From JAUIEH01 sp964483375 (GTDB taxonomy: Bacteria > Pseudomonadota > Alphaproteobacteria > Caulobacterales > Maricaulaceae), in NCBI GenBank assembly GCA_964483375.1, contig CAZABJ010000068.1, forward strand, positions 1-13,121: DNA of 13,121 nucleotides, written 5' to 3'. Below the pieces are notes generated by a model that made no database searches, was not told the origin of the DNA, and was given only the letters and a program-made list of their open reading frames with translations. Of the stretch, positions 5,793-13,021 are shown piece by piece; position 1 is the stretch's first letter, and each line of letters begins with the position of its first letter. The position numbers and the translations under genes are program-made.

Positions 5793-7115
5793 ATGGTTCC
5801 AACTGCCGCCATGACCTACCGCTTGGACGCTCGCGATCCCGATTTCGACGCGGCTTTCGCCGCTTTCCTCTCCGCCCCGCGCGGGGCGCCCGCCGATGTG
5901 GACGCGTCGGCCCGGGCGATTGTGGAGGATGTCGCGGCGCGTGGTCTGTCCGCGGTCCTCGACTACGCCCGGCGGTTTGACGATCCCGCTTTGACCGAGC
6001 AGTCCCTTGCGGTGTCGGTGGAAGAGCGCGCGGCCGCGCGCGCGGCGTGCGCGCCTGACGACCTCGCAGCGCTTGAACTCGCCCATGCCCGCATCGTGGC
6101 TGCGCACGAACGCCAGCGTCCGCAAGACGGCGGCTTTGAGGACGCCCAGGGCGTGGCGTTGTCCTGGCGCTGGACGCCTGTCGACGCCGTGGGGGTGTAT
6201 GTGCCCGGCGGGCGGGCGAGCTATCCCAGCTCCGCACTCATGAACGTGGTTCCCGCCAAGGTCGCCGGGGTCGCCCGCATCGCCATGACGACGCCCCGCG
6301 GGGAAGGCGGGATCAACCCGCTCACCATCGCCGCCGCCGATATCGCAGGCGTCGATGAAATCTACGCGGTCGGCGGGGCGCACGCGGTGGCCGCGCTCGC
6401 TTACGGCGCCGGGCCCATCGCCCCTGTCGACAAAATCGTAGGCCCCGGCAACGCCTATGTGGCCGCCGCCAAGCGGATGGTGTTCGGGCGCGTTGGCATC
6501 GACACCATCGCGGGTCCCTCAGAAGTGCTGGTCATCGCTGATGCGGACAACGACCCAAGCTGGATCGCCGCGGACCTTTTGAGCCAGGCCGAGCACGATC
6601 CTGACGCTCAGGCCGTCCTAATCGCCGACGACGCCGCCTTCGCCGATGCGGTCGCTCAGGCCGTGGAGGCTCAACTCGCAGGGCTCGCCTCCCGGCCGGT
6701 GGCCGAAGCGTCGTGGCGAGAGCATGGCGCGATCATCGTGGTCGAAAGCGTGGCGCGCGACGCGCCTGCGCTCGCTGACGCCCTAGCGGCAGAACATGTG
6801 GAGATCGCCACGGTTTCCCCTGAACGCATCGCCGAGCGCATCAAGCACGCCGGGGCGATCTTCCTGGGTCGCCACGCGCCTGAGGTGCTGGGCGACTATG
6901 TCACCGGCTCGAACCATGTGCTGCCCACCTCGCGAGCGGCGCGCTTCGCCTCGGGATTGTCGACGATCGACTTTATGAAACGCACGTCGATCCAACGCGT
7001 CGATAGCGCGGGTTTCGCCGCCATCGGTCCCGCTGCGGCGCGGCTTGCGCGGGCCGAAGGGCTGCCGGCGCACGCCCTCGCCGTGGATCTAAGGCTGCGG
7101 CGCGATGACCAGTGA
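5793..7115 (+). CDS. hisD: Histidinol dehydrogenase
   Basis: HisD oxidises L-histidinol to L-histidine through histidinal with two NAD+, the last two steps of histidine synthesis. The enzyme is cytosolic and zinc-dependent. The 440 residues cover the whole family: VYVPGGRASYPSS at 136-147, IVGPGNAYV at 215-223, AGPSEVLVIAD at 240-250, the zinc ligands Gln265 and His268 in SQAEHDPDAQ, the catalytic pair Glu334-His335 in AEHVEI, Asp368 in LGDYVTGSNHVLPT and His427 near the end. The start is uncertain: ATG at 5811 (MTYRLDARDPDF) fits family N-termini slightly better, and neither start has a clear ribosome site. The 3' end overlaps the next gene by 11 bp. Confidence 0.96.
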   Translation: MVPTAAMTYRLDARDPDFDAAFAAFLSAPRGAPADVDASARAIVEDVAARGLSAVLDYARRFDDPALTEQSLAVSVEERAAARAACAPDDLAALELAHARIVAAHERQRPQDGGFEDAQGVALSWRWTPVDAVGVYVPGGRASYPSSALMNVVPAKVAGVARIAMTTPRGEGGINPLTIAAADIAGVDEIYAVGGAHAVAALAYGAGPIAPVDKIVGPGNAYVAAAKRMVFGRVGIDTIAGPSEVLVIADADNDPSWIAADLLSQAEHDPDAQAVLIADDAAFADAVAQAVEAQLAGLASRPVAEASWREHGAIIVVESVARDAPALADALAAEHVEIATVSPERIAERIKHAGAIFLGRHAPEVLGDYVTGSNHVLPTSRAARFASGLSTIDFMKRTSIQRVDSAGFAAIGPAAARLARAEGLPAHALAVDLRLRRDDQ

Positions 7116-7584
7116 GCGCCCCGATCGGATCGTTAAGATCGAACTCGATCAGGCTTCGCTCGCCGCGGCGACTGCGGACGCCGAACATGAGCGGCGCGTT
7201 GCGATTTTCGATCTCTTGCAAGCGAACCAGTTCCAGCTCGCCGACGACGCCTCAGGGCCCTACCACGTCTATCTCTCCACCGCGGAGAATCGACTTGTGT
7301 TCGACGTCCGTGACCGGGAAGACGTCGCGGTGCGCGCGGTGATGCTGTCGCTGACGCCGTTCCGCCGGGTCATCCGGGACTATTTTCGGCTGTGCGAAAG
7401 CTACTACGACGCCATTCGCTCCGCGCCGCCTGAGAAGATCGAAGCGATCGACATGGCGCGACGGTCGCTGCACAACGAGGGCTCGCAAGTGCTGATCGAT
7501 CGGCTGGAGAGCAAGGCGGAAATCGACTTCGACACCGCGCGGCGGCTTTTCACTTTGATTTGCGCGCTGCATCGGCCGCGTTGA
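7105..7584 (+). CDS. UPF0262 family protein
   Basis: A 159-residue cytosolic protein that matches the UPF0262 family, which is largely alphaproteobacterial and of unknown function. Characteristic stretches are KIELDQASLAAATADAEHER near residue 11, GPYHVYLSTAENRLVFDVR near 51 and SLTPFRRVIRDYFRLCESYY near 82. There are no membrane segments, signal peptide or cofactor motifs. It starts inside hisD (11-bp overlap), so translation is probably coupled. It lies 28 bases before the phosphatase-like gene. Its constant position between hisD and that gene in related genomes is the only functional hint. Confidence 0.88.
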   Translation: MTSERPDRIVKIELDQASLAAATADAEHERRVAIFDLLQANQFQLADDASGPYHVYLSTAENRLVFDVRDREDVAVRAVMLSLTPFRRVIRDYFRLCESYYDAIRSAPPEKIEAIDMARRSLHNEGSQVLIDRLESKAEIDFDTARRLFTLICALHRPR

Positions 7585-7612
7585 CGACGCGGCGGGCCGG
7601 GAGAGAACGGGC

Positions 7613-8062
7613 ATGAGTGACCAACGACCCGGCGCCGTTTTGTTCGCGTGCAATCTCAACGCCATCCGTTCCCCCATCGCCGCAGGGCTCGCGCGCAAGC
7701 GCTGGGGCGCCGATGTGGTGGTCGAAAGCTGCGGGATTTATGAGGGCGGATACCTTGACCCGTTCATGCTCGAGGTCATGAGGGAAGTGGGCGTGGACAT
7801 GCTGCAGCATGAGCCTAAGACGTTGGACGACCTTGCCGAACCTGTCTTCGACCTGATCGTCGCCCTCACCCCTGAATCCTACCGACGCGCCAAAGAACTC
7901 GCCGCAGGCGGGAACTGCGAGGTTGAGTTCTGGCCGGCCCCTGACCCTAGCCAGGCGGGCGGCGCGCGTGAGGCGCGGCTGGAGGCGTATCGTGCGCTTC
8001 GCGACGCGCTCGTGGCAAAAATCCGGGACCGATTCGGTACAGATTCGACCAAACCCGAGTAA
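7613..8062 (+). CDS. Low-molecular-weight protein tyrosine phosphatase-like / arsenate-reductase-fold protein
   Basis: A 149-residue protein of the LMW-PTPase fold. The N-terminal P-loop CNLNAIRS (Cys13 nucleophile, Arg19 phosphate binding, Asn16 support, Ser20) fits CX5R(S). The WPAPDPS segment supplies the general acid Asp111, as in active enzymes. It is thus likely to hydrolyse a phosphoprotein or small phosphate ester in the cytosol; the substrate is not known. Members at this locus are sometimes labelled arsenate reductase, but no ars context is present, and a paired thiol system cannot be judged from sequence. A GGGAGA ribosome site lies shortly upstream. The stop is at 8060-8062, followed directly by the infA leader. 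Confidence 0.88.
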   Translation: MSDQRPGAVLFACNLNAIRSPIAAGLARKRWGADVVVESCGIYEGGYLDPFMLEVMREVGVDMLQHEPKTLDDLAEPVFDLIVALTPESYRRAKELAAGGNCEVEFWPAPDPSQAGGAREARLEAYRALRDALVAKIRDRFGTDSTKPE

Positions 8063-8074
8063 AAATGCTATATT
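8044..8074 (+). promoter_or_regulatory. infA: Candidate infA promoter
   Basis: TTCGAC at 8044-8049 and TATATT at 8069-8074 could be -35 and -10 boxes. The 19-base spacing is long, and the -35 box overlaps the end of the phosphatase gene. The TATATT is notable in this GC-rich sequence. This would give infA a short leader carrying the hairpin at 8084-8107. Confidence 0.35.
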
Positions 8075-8083
8075 CGCTTGATG

Positions 8084-8107
8084 ACGGCTCCCGTCGGCGG
8101 GAGCCGT
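8084..8107 (+). terminator. Hairpin in the infA leader, terminator- or attenuator-like
   Basis: ACGGCTCCC (8084-8092) pairs exactly with GGGAGCCGT (8099-8107). With an added G-C pair, ten pairs close a TCGG tetraloop. TTTC overlaps and follows the right arm. It may end the hisD-phosphatase transcript, or, if transcription starts just upstream, form a leader structure that stabilises or controls infA mRNA. Confidence 0.6.
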
Positions 8108-8126
8108 TTCTGCGTCCATGGAAAGG

Positions 8127-8133
8127 AAAGGAG
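8127..8133 (+). promoter_or_regulatory. infA: Shine-Dalgarno site fixing the GTG start of infA
   Basis: AAAGGAG lies five bases before GTG at 8139. The in-frame ATG at 8118 lies upstream of this site, has no ribosome site of its own and would add seven residues absent from IF-1 proteins. Confidence 0.85.
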
Positions 8134-8138
8134 TCCGC

Positions 8139-8360
8139 GTGACGACGAAAGAAGAGCTCTTGGAATTCAATGGGGAAGTGACAGAGCTTCTCCCCAACGC
8201 GACGTTCCGCGTGAAGCTAGAGAACGAGCACGAGATTATCGCTCATACGGCCGGCAAAATGCGCAAGAACCGCATTCGGGTGCTGGCGGGCGACAAGGTG
8301 CTGGTGGAAATGACGCCCTATGACCTGACCAAAGGGCGAATCACCTACCGGTTCAAGTGA
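8139..8360 (+). CDS. infA: Translation initiation factor IF-1
   Basis: IF-1 binds the A site of the 30S subunit and supports IF-2 and IF-3 in initiation-complex assembly. With the GTG start the product has 73 residues, the usual size (about 72). It is near-invariant in sequence: VTELLPNATFRVKLEN, HEIIAHTAGKMRKNRIRV, then GDKVLVEMTPYDLTKGRITYRFK in consecutive blocks of the single S1/OB fold. The start is set by an ideal ribosome site. It sits 76 bases after the phosphatase gene, behind a hairpin leader, and 19 bases before maf, so it may head an infA-maf-RNase-yacG transcript. Confidence 0.98.
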   Translation: MTTKEELLEFNGEVTELLPNATFRVKLENEHEIIAHTAGKMRKNRIRVLAGDKVLVEMTPYDLTKGRITYRFK

Positions 8361-8379
8361 CGAGCCGCGCGCGTCAGCG

Positions 8380-8976
8380 ATGACGCGCCCCGTCCACCGC
8401 CTGCGGCTGGCGAGCGCGAGCCCGCGGCGACGCGATCTGTTGGCGCAGATCGGCGTTGACCCTGACGACATTGCGCCCGCCGACATCGACGAAACGCCCC
8501 GGCCGAAAGAAACGCCGCGCGCGCTTGCGCTCCGGCTCGCCCGCGAAAAGGCGCGCGCCGCCGCTGAGGATGGGGCGATCACGCTCGCGGCGGACACGGT
8601 CGTCGCCGCCGGGCGGCGCATCCTGCCGAAAACCGAAACCGAGACCGAAGCGCGCCAGTGCTTGGATCTGCTATCGGGCAGAGGACACCGGGTTTACACC
8701 GGCGTTTGCGTCGTGGCGCCCGGGGGTCGAGAGGCCATGCGGCTGGTCGAGACGCGCGTGCGCTTTAAAGCGCTCTGCGAGGAAGACCGTTCAAGCTATT
8801 TGGCGAGCGGGGAATGGCGCGGCAAAGCCGGGGGATACGCCATCCAAGGCCTTGCGGCGGCGTTCGTCTTGGACATCTCCGGGTCTTACTCCGCAGTAGT
8901 CGGATTGCCGCTGTATGAGACGGCCTCTCTTCTCGCTGGGCTTGGCTATCCGGTCACGGCGCGATGGCGGGCGTGA
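8380..8976 (+). CDS. maf: Maf-family nucleoside triphosphate pyrophosphatase (YhdE-type)
   Basis: A 198-residue Maf protein. Members hydrolyse non-canonical or selected nucleoside triphosphates to the monophosphate plus pyrophosphate and influence septation. Seen here: the nucleotide-binding LASASPRRRDLL at 10-21, DETPRPKETP near 37, the catalytic LAADTVV with an Asp near residue 71, KAGGYAIQG near 149 and GSYSAVVGLPL near 167. The GYAIQG and GSYxxVVGLP forms are those of the YhdE branch, associated with dTTP/UTP pyrophosphatase, rather than the YceF branch. This substrate call is by motif only. It overlaps the RNase gene by 13 bp, which suggests coupled translation. Confidence 0.93.
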   Translation: MTRPVHRLRLASASPRRRDLLAQIGVDPDDIAPADIDETPRPKETPRALALRLAREKARAAAEDGAITLAADTVVAAGRRILPKTETETEARQCLDLLSGRGHRVYTGVCVVAPGGREAMRLVETRVRFKALCEEDRSSYLASGEWRGKAGGYAIQGLAAAFVLDISGSYSAVVGLPLYETASLLAGLGYPVTARWRA

Positions 8977-10043
8977 CCGACCTTGTTCAATGGATTGACG
9001 ACGGCCCCGGCGAACGTCGCTGGGTGTTGTGCGACGCAGAGGGGAGGCCCGCCGCCATCGGGCTCCATCGAGCAAGCTGGCGAGGTCGGCGGGCCCTGTA
9101 CGATTCCATCTTTGACGGCCGGGTCACGCGCGTGGATCGTTCACGCCGGGGCGCCTATCTGGATTTGGGTCTGCGGGACGACGCGGGCTTTCTCCCGATC
9201 GACGCCCGCGGCCAAGCGCGGGTCGGGGAGAACGCCCACGCCGTCGTCGAAGGCGCGCTTCTGAGGGTCCGGGTAAGACGCGAGGCGGCCGGCGGTAAAA
9301 ACCCGGTCCTGGCGCTGCGCGGCCCCGCCCCGGCGGGCGCGCAGCGCGGACCTGTCGCCATGCGAGCTTATGAGCGCGCGCCTTTCGTGCGTGAGGCTCG
9401 GGATGCGATCGACGCCGCTGTGGAAGAAGCGCTCTCGCCTAGCGTCGCTATTCCGGGCGGAGGACGGCTCATCATCACGCCCACGGCCGCGCTTGTCGCA
9501 ATCGATGTGGACGCCGGGGGGCGAGAGGGTTCAAGGGATCCGGACGCCTTCGCCGCCGCGCTGAACGCCGACGCCGCTGTCGAGGCGGTGCGTCAGCTGC
9601 AGCTGCGGCGGTTGGGGGGAACCATCGCCATAGATTTCGTCTCCATGCGCGCCAAAGCGCTGCGGGCCCGGACCCATGACACCCTCAAGCGTGCGCTGGC
9701 TGGTTTGCCCCGGTCGGCGCGCTTCACCCCGCCCAATGCTCTGGACGTCGCGCTGCTCACGCTTGAACGCCAGCAAACGCCGTTGCACGAACTCATGCTC
9801 GAACCCCAAGGCGTGAAGTCGCCGGAGACGGTGGCGCTAGAGGGATTGCGGGCGTTGGAGCGGACCGCCGCGTCTGACCGCGGGGCGGGGCTCATGTTGC
9901 GTGTCTCTCCCGATGTGGCTGATTGGCTGAAATCGGCGCCGTTTGATTGGCGCGAAGCGCTGTTAACGCGCGGCGTCGCGCGGGCGGATGTGGAGGCGGT
10001 TCCCGACGCCGACCGTGAGATGGTAGACGTGCGCAGGATATGA
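8964..10043 (+). CDS. Short RNase E/G-family ribonuclease
   Basis: A 359-residue endoribonuclease of the RNase E/G family, expected to process or decay RNA in the cytoplasm. The N-terminal half includes the S1-like segment (about residues 48-120: GRVTRVDRSRRGAYLDLGL). The DNase I-like catalytic part has LIITPTAALVAIDVDAGG with Asp181 and IAIDFVSM with Asp224, matching the metal-binding aspartates (303 and 346) of E. coli RNase E. The Asn between them in RNase E (305) is Asp183 here. The protein ends before the family's zinc-link cysteines and has no long scaffold tail, so it is a minimal form. Overlap with yacG is ATGA (4 bp). Whether it forms the usual dimers without the zinc link is unknown. 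Confidence 0.9.
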   Translation: MAGVTDLVQWIDDGPGERRWVLCDAEGRPAAIGLHRASWRGRRALYDSIFDGRVTRVDRSRRGAYLDLGLRDDAGFLPIDARGQARVGENAHAVVEGALLRVRVRREAAGGKNPVLALRGPAPAGAQRGPVAMRAYERAPFVREARDAIDAAVEEALSPSVAIPGGGRLIITPTAALVAIDVDAGGREGSRDPDAFAAALNADAAVEAVRQLQLRRLGGTIAIDFVSMRAKALRARTHDTLKRALAGLPRSARFTPPNALDVALLTLERQQTPLHELMLEPQGVKSPETVALEGLRALERTAASDRGAGLMLRVSPDVADWLKSAPFDWREALLTRGVARADVEAVPDADREMVDVRRI

Positions 10044-10237
10044 GCGCAACTTGCCCCCTCTGCGGGGCCGCGACGGTGAAAGCCTTCCGGCCCTTTTGTT
10101 CGAAGCGGTGTGCGGACCGCGACCTGAATCGCTGGCTGTCAGGCGTCTATGTCGTGCCCGGCCAAGACGGCGAAGCGGCGGACGAAACGCCCGTCGATCC
10201 CCATAGCGGCGCGTCGCGGGACAATGAGCCCGAGTGA
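10040..10237 (+). CDS. yacG: YacG family zinc protein, DNA gyrase inhibitor
   Basis: A 65-residue protein with the YacG zinc finger: Cys5-x2-Cys8 and Cys20-x3-Cys24, in CPLCG and FCSKRCADRDLNRWLSG. In E. coli YacG binds GyrB and inhibits gyrase; the same role is inferred here. The DLNRWL stretch after the finger and an acidic, poorly ordered tail are typical. It starts within the stop of the RNase gene, so translation is probably coupled, and the order RNase-yacG is standard in alphaproteobacteria. Confidence 0.93.
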   Translation: MSATCPLCGAATVKAFRPFCSKRCADRDLNRWLSGVYVVPGQDGEAADETPVDPHSGASRDNEPE

Positions 10238-10281
10238 CAGGGTGCGCCGCGGGGGTCGCGTTGCGCGGCGGGGGCGACAGT

Positions 10282-10288
10282 AGGGGGA
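10282..10288 (+). promoter_or_regulatory. Ribosome site fixing the DUF418 gene start
   Basis: AGGGGGA lies five bases before ATG at 10294. The in-frame GTG at 10234 overlaps the yacG stop and would add 20 residues that are not part of the membrane-protein family, so 10294 is preferred. Confidence 0.65.
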
Positions 10289-10293
10289 CGCGG

Positions 10294-11508
10294 ATGACCA
10301 TAACGCCGGCGGCGCAACGCTATGAGAGCCTCGATGTCCTGCGCGGCGTGGCCGTACTCGGCATCTTGATGGTCAATATTCAGCTTTTCGCGATGCCGGT
10401 CGACGCTGCGGAAAACCCGTCGTCGTTCGGATCGGTTGAGGGCGCCGAGGGCTTGATCTGGCAAGTCACCCAGGTGTTTTTTAGCGGGAAATTTTATACG
10501 ACGTTTTCCGCGCTATTCGGCGCAGGGCTCCTCCTATTCCTTGGCGACGACCCTAATGAAGAACGATTGGCCGCGCATCGTCGGCGGATGGGGTGGCTGC
10601 TCGCGATCGGCATGATTCACAACTACGTATTCTGGTACGGTGACATTCTTACGCCTTACGCCGTTCTAGGCTTTATTCTGGTTGCCGCACGCAATATGAG
10701 CACTCGTGGTCTTTTTGTCTTGGGCGGCTCTTTGGTCCTTGGCATGAGCTTGGTCGTCGCCACGTTGATGATGTCGAATGCGGCGCTGATGTCGATGATG
10801 TCGGCGGAGGAGTATGAGGCGATGACCCAAGATGTCCCGCTTCTCATCTTCTCCGACAGCCAAGCCGCCTTGACCGCGCCCTGGCATGAGCGGATCGTTC
10901 ATATGGCTCCGGCCGGCGTTCTGTTTCAAATCGTTGGGTTGCTGGTCATCGGACCGAAATTGGCCGGCATCATGCTGGTCGGCATGGCGCTTTTCCGGTC
11001 GGGATTCTTCATGCTCCGATGGTCGGCGGTGAGGTACCTCATCGCGGGTGTCGTCTGTGCGGGCGCCGCGACGGGGCTCTTGTGGCTCCTGGCCGGAAAT
11101 GTCCGTGCAAGTGATTTCGATCCCACCGCACTGGGCGTGACGTTGGCCGCGAACGAACCACTGAGCGCGATCGCTGCGTTCGGCTATGGGTGTTTGGTGA
11201 TGGCGGCCTGCAAGGCGCCTTGGCTTGCGATTCTGCGGCTGCCCTTCGCGTCAGCGGGCCGCATGGCGTTTTCCTGCTATCTCGGAACCACGGCGATTTG
11301 CGTGTTCTTGTTTTTCGGTCCGCCGGGGCTGAGTTGGTTCGGGGCGGACCGCATGCAGCAGCTCTACGTGGTGTTGAGCGTCTGGGCGGGCCTGCTGGCC
11401 TTCTCCACGCTCTGGCTCACCTTTTTCCGCTTTGGGCCGATGGAGTGGCTTTGGCGGTCGCTGACCTATGGGCGCGCCCAGCCCCTTCTGGGCCGCGCCC
11501 GGCGGTGA
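10294..11508 (+). CDS. DUF418-type multi-pass membrane protein
   Basis: A 404-residue inner-membrane protein of the DUF418 type (YeiB-like), function unknown. It begins with the family motif RYESLDVLRGVAVLGILMVNI at residues 9-29, which is also the first membrane helix. FYTTFSALFGAGLLLFL follows at 67-83, then YGDILTPYAVLGFI at 115-128, and hydrophobic helices near 99-116, 119-132, 138-160, 206-236, 246-268, 289-306, 312-342 and 355-380. The C-terminal half has the SAGRMAFSCYLGTTAI segment (320-335) of the DUF418 domain. It is 56 bases after yacG but not a usual member of that cluster. The gene end carries a hairpin and faces the convergent oxidoreductase gene. Transport of an unknown small molecule is often suggested for this family, but without direct support here. 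Confidence 0.85.
   Translation: MTITPAAQRYESLDVLRGVAVLGILMVNIQLFAMPVDAAENPSSFGSVEGAEGLIWQVTQVFFSGKFYTTFSALFGAGLLLFLGDDPNEERLAAHRRRMGWLLAIGMIHNYVFWYGDILTPYAVLGFILVAARNMSTRGLFVLGGSLVLGMSLVVATLMMSNAALMSMMSAEEYEAMTQDVPLLIFSDSQAALTAPWHERIVHMAPAGVLFQIVGLLVIGPKLAGIMLVGMALFRSGFFMLRWSAVRYLIAGVVCAGAATGLLWLLAGNVRASDFDPTALGVTLAANEPLSAIAAFGYGCLVMAACKAPWLAILRLPFASAGRMAFSCYLGTTAICVFLFFGPPGLSWFGADRMQQLYVVLSVWAGLLAFSTLWLTFFRFGPMEWLWRSLTYGRAQPLLGRARR
11471..11499. repeat. Hairpin at the DUF418 gene end
   Basis: GGCGCGCCCAG at 11471-11481 pairs with CTGGGCCGCGCC at 11488-11499 with one bulged base, around a CCCCTT loop. It lies within the last 13 codons, like the hairpin at the end of the holin gene. A role in 3' end formation is inferred from position. 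Confidence 0.5.
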
Positions 11509-11526
11509 GCCGACCGGCGTGGTTGG

Positions 11527-11553
11527 GGCGGCGAACGCAGACGCTTCGCCGCC
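11527..11553. terminator. Probable bidirectional terminator between convergent genes
   Basis: GGCGGCGAA at 11527-11535 pairs exactly with TTCGCCGCC at 11545-11553 around nine bases. It is the only structure in the 54-base gap between the plus-strand DUF418 gene and the minus-strand oxidoreductase gene. T-runs are lacking on both sides, so it is a hairpin without a classic tail. Confidence 0.55.
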
Positions 11554-11562
11554 GATTGCGCG

Positions 11563-12732
11563 TTACGTCTCGACGTCGAATGTCAGCCCGGCATGCGCGA
11601 CCAGCCGTTGACGCAGTTTCGCGCCCATGGCGGGCGCTGGCGTGTATATCCCGCCGGGCAGCTCTGGGCAGTCTTGAACCAAGCTCGCTGCGGCCTCGGC
11701 GATGATTTTCGACGTCGACCCGTAGCCGGGGTCTTTGTCGCCCGTCACAGCGACGCGGATCTCCGCGCCATCGGGGCGGGATCCAATGGCGACATAGTCG
11801 TAATGCCCCGCGTCGCGCTCTTCTTTCGAGGGGCCTTCGCCGGGCTTGGGCGGATTGTCCCCGCCCAGTTGCATGCCCGAAATCGACTCTGCGATGGCTT
11901 TGCCCTGCTCGCCTGGCCCGGTGACGACCATTTCGTCATAGACGAAGTCTTGCCCATAGGGGTGGCCGGCGAGTGCGTTGGACCGATGGATGTTCTTGGT
12001 GTTGATGACGGCCATGACGAAGGGGGCAAGCCAAACGCCGTCTTCTTCGATGACCTTATTGCCGGGCGGCTGGTCCGGCCCCTTGAAGCCGCCGGTGAGC
12101 GAGAATGGGTCGATGAGGTGATGGAACAGGGCATTGTCTTTTTGCACGGCGGCGAGTGTCGCCGCGCCCGAGGCTGCGGTTCCCCCGGAGAACGTCCCTT
12201 GCATCTTGCGCATCCGACCGCGGACGCGCGGGCAGGGGCCGCCGAAGCGCTTGGTCGCTTCGTCCTGAAGAAATTGGACGCCGAGATCGAAGGGAACGGA
12301 GTCAAAGCCGCAAGAGTGAACGATGCGCGCGCCGGACGCCTTGGCCGCGTCGTCGTATGTCGCGATCATCTCCCGCATCCATAGCGGTTCGCCGGACAGA
12401 TCCACATAGTCCGTCCCCGCCTTGGCGCACGCCGCGACCAAGGGTTCGCCATAGAGGGTGTAAGGCCCCACCGTGGTGAGCACGCATTTGGCGCGTTTGG
12501 CCATGGCCTCCAAGGAAGCGGGGTCGGCGGCGTCCGCGACGATCAACGGCGTATCGGCGGGCGCGCCCAGCGCGTCGCGCACCGCTTTCAGCTTGTCCTC
12601 CGAACGCCCCGCCATGGCCCAAGCGAAGCCGCTTCCCGGCGGGTGGCGCTCAAGCATGTATTCCGCGACCAGCTTGCCGGTGAAGCCTGTCGCTCCGTAC
12701 ACGACCACGTCGAATTCAGCGTTCGGGTTCAT
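11563..12732 (-). CDS. Saccharopine dehydrogenase-like NAD(P)-dependent oxidoreductase
   Basis: A 389-residue protein of the saccharopine-dehydrogenase-like group, close in pattern to animal SCCPDH and mycobacterial trans-acting enoyl reductases rather than lysine-pathway enzymes. The N-terminal Rossmann motif VVYGATGFTGKL is at residues 10-21, AGRSEDKL at 41-48 likely touches the cofactor phosphate, and VGPYTLYGEPLV (88-99), YVDLSGE (109-115) and SCGFDSVPFDLG (140-151) are family signatures. It has no signal peptide or long hydrophobic segment. Its substrate is not predictable; lipid- or fatty-acyl-related reduction is known for relatives. The GAGGA ribosome site five bases upstream supports this ATG. 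It has no evident partner gene here. Confidence 0.88.
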   Translation of the reverse strand: MNPNAEFDVVVYGATGFTGKLVAEYMLERHPPGSGFAWAMAGRSEDKLKAVRDALGAPADTPLIVADAADPASLEAMAKRAKCVLTTVGPYTLYGEPLVAACAKAGTDYVDLSGEPLWMREMIATYDDAAKASGARIVHSCGFDSVPFDLGVQFLQDEATKRFGGPCPRVRGRMRKMQGTFSGGTAASGAATLAAVQKDNALFHHLIDPFSLTGGFKGPDQPPGNKVIEEDGVWLAPFVMAVINTKNIHRSNALAGHPYGQDFVYDEMVVTGPGEQGKAIAESISGMQLGGDNPPKPGEGPSKEERDAGHYDYVAIGSRPDGAEIRVAVTGDKDPGYGSTSKIIAEAAASLVQDCPELPGGIYTPAPAMGAKLRQRLVAHAGLTFDVET

Positions 12733-13021
12733 GGCGTCCTCATCCCGTGTTGGCGTGCAAGCAGCCTAGACCGACCTGAGGATCTGCGTATATCCGCGAG
12801 CGAGCATGCTGGATTGGGTCGGCGGGAAATCCGGACCGGCGTATCAGATCGGATAAGAAAGTGGTGCCAGGGGCGGCGGACTAAAGTGCGGAATTTCCGT
12901 TTTAAATTATATACCTACCTCCATTCCCGAGGTGCCAGTACCCCCAATGATACACCCGGAATGAGCTGGCTATGGGGGTTCGATTCCGAGTGTCGTGTTC
13001 CCGCGCGCAAGCGGGGCGTGC
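12733..13021. other. Non-coding gap with AT-rich patch and short repeats
   Basis: This 289-base gap between two minus-strand genes holds no supported gene. It contains the upstream region of the oxidoreductase gene, a near-palindrome CGGAATTTCCG at 12889-12899, an AT-rich run at 12899-12914, the 8-bp direct repeat GGTGCCAG (12863-12870 and 12931-12938), and the inverted pair ACCCCCA (12940-12946) / TGGGGGT (12973-12979). The AT run contrasts sharply with the rest of the window. It looks like a junction rather than an ordinary promoter region. Confidence 0.5.
13000..13015 (-). terminator. Short hairpin after the HsdR-like gene
   Basis: CCCGC at 13000-13004 and GCGGG at 13011-13015 form a five-pair stem with a six-base loop, seven bases beyond the stop of the minus-strand gene. 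The T content after it on the minus strand is low, so this is a weak candidate. Confidence 0.3.

Noticed and set aside
4427..5812. Long open frame (461 codons) on the minus strand opposite murA
   Set aside because: It is the antisense shadow of a highly conserved murA in GC-rich DNA. Its translation is His/Arg/Gly-rich low-complexity with no recognisable domain.
5583..6383. Minus-strand open frame opposite murA end and hisD
   Set aside because: Shadow of the murA end and hisD; no family signature, and it crosses two real genes.
8118..8138. ATG start of infA seven codons upstream
   Set aside because: It lies upstream of the ideal ribosome site, which would fall inside the coding region, and adds residues not found in IF-1.
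12862..12876. TGGTGCCAGGGGCGG resembling the reverse complement of a tRNA 3' end with CCA
   Set aside because: The expected T-stem and matching acceptor 5' strand are absent; kept only as a possible attachment remnant to check against real tRNA genes.
12971..12992. tRNA T-arm-like GGTTCGATTCC, a possible tRNA or tRNA-derived attachment site
   Set aside because: Only two stem pairs form around the TTCGATT loop, and no acceptor or anticodon arms are found around it.
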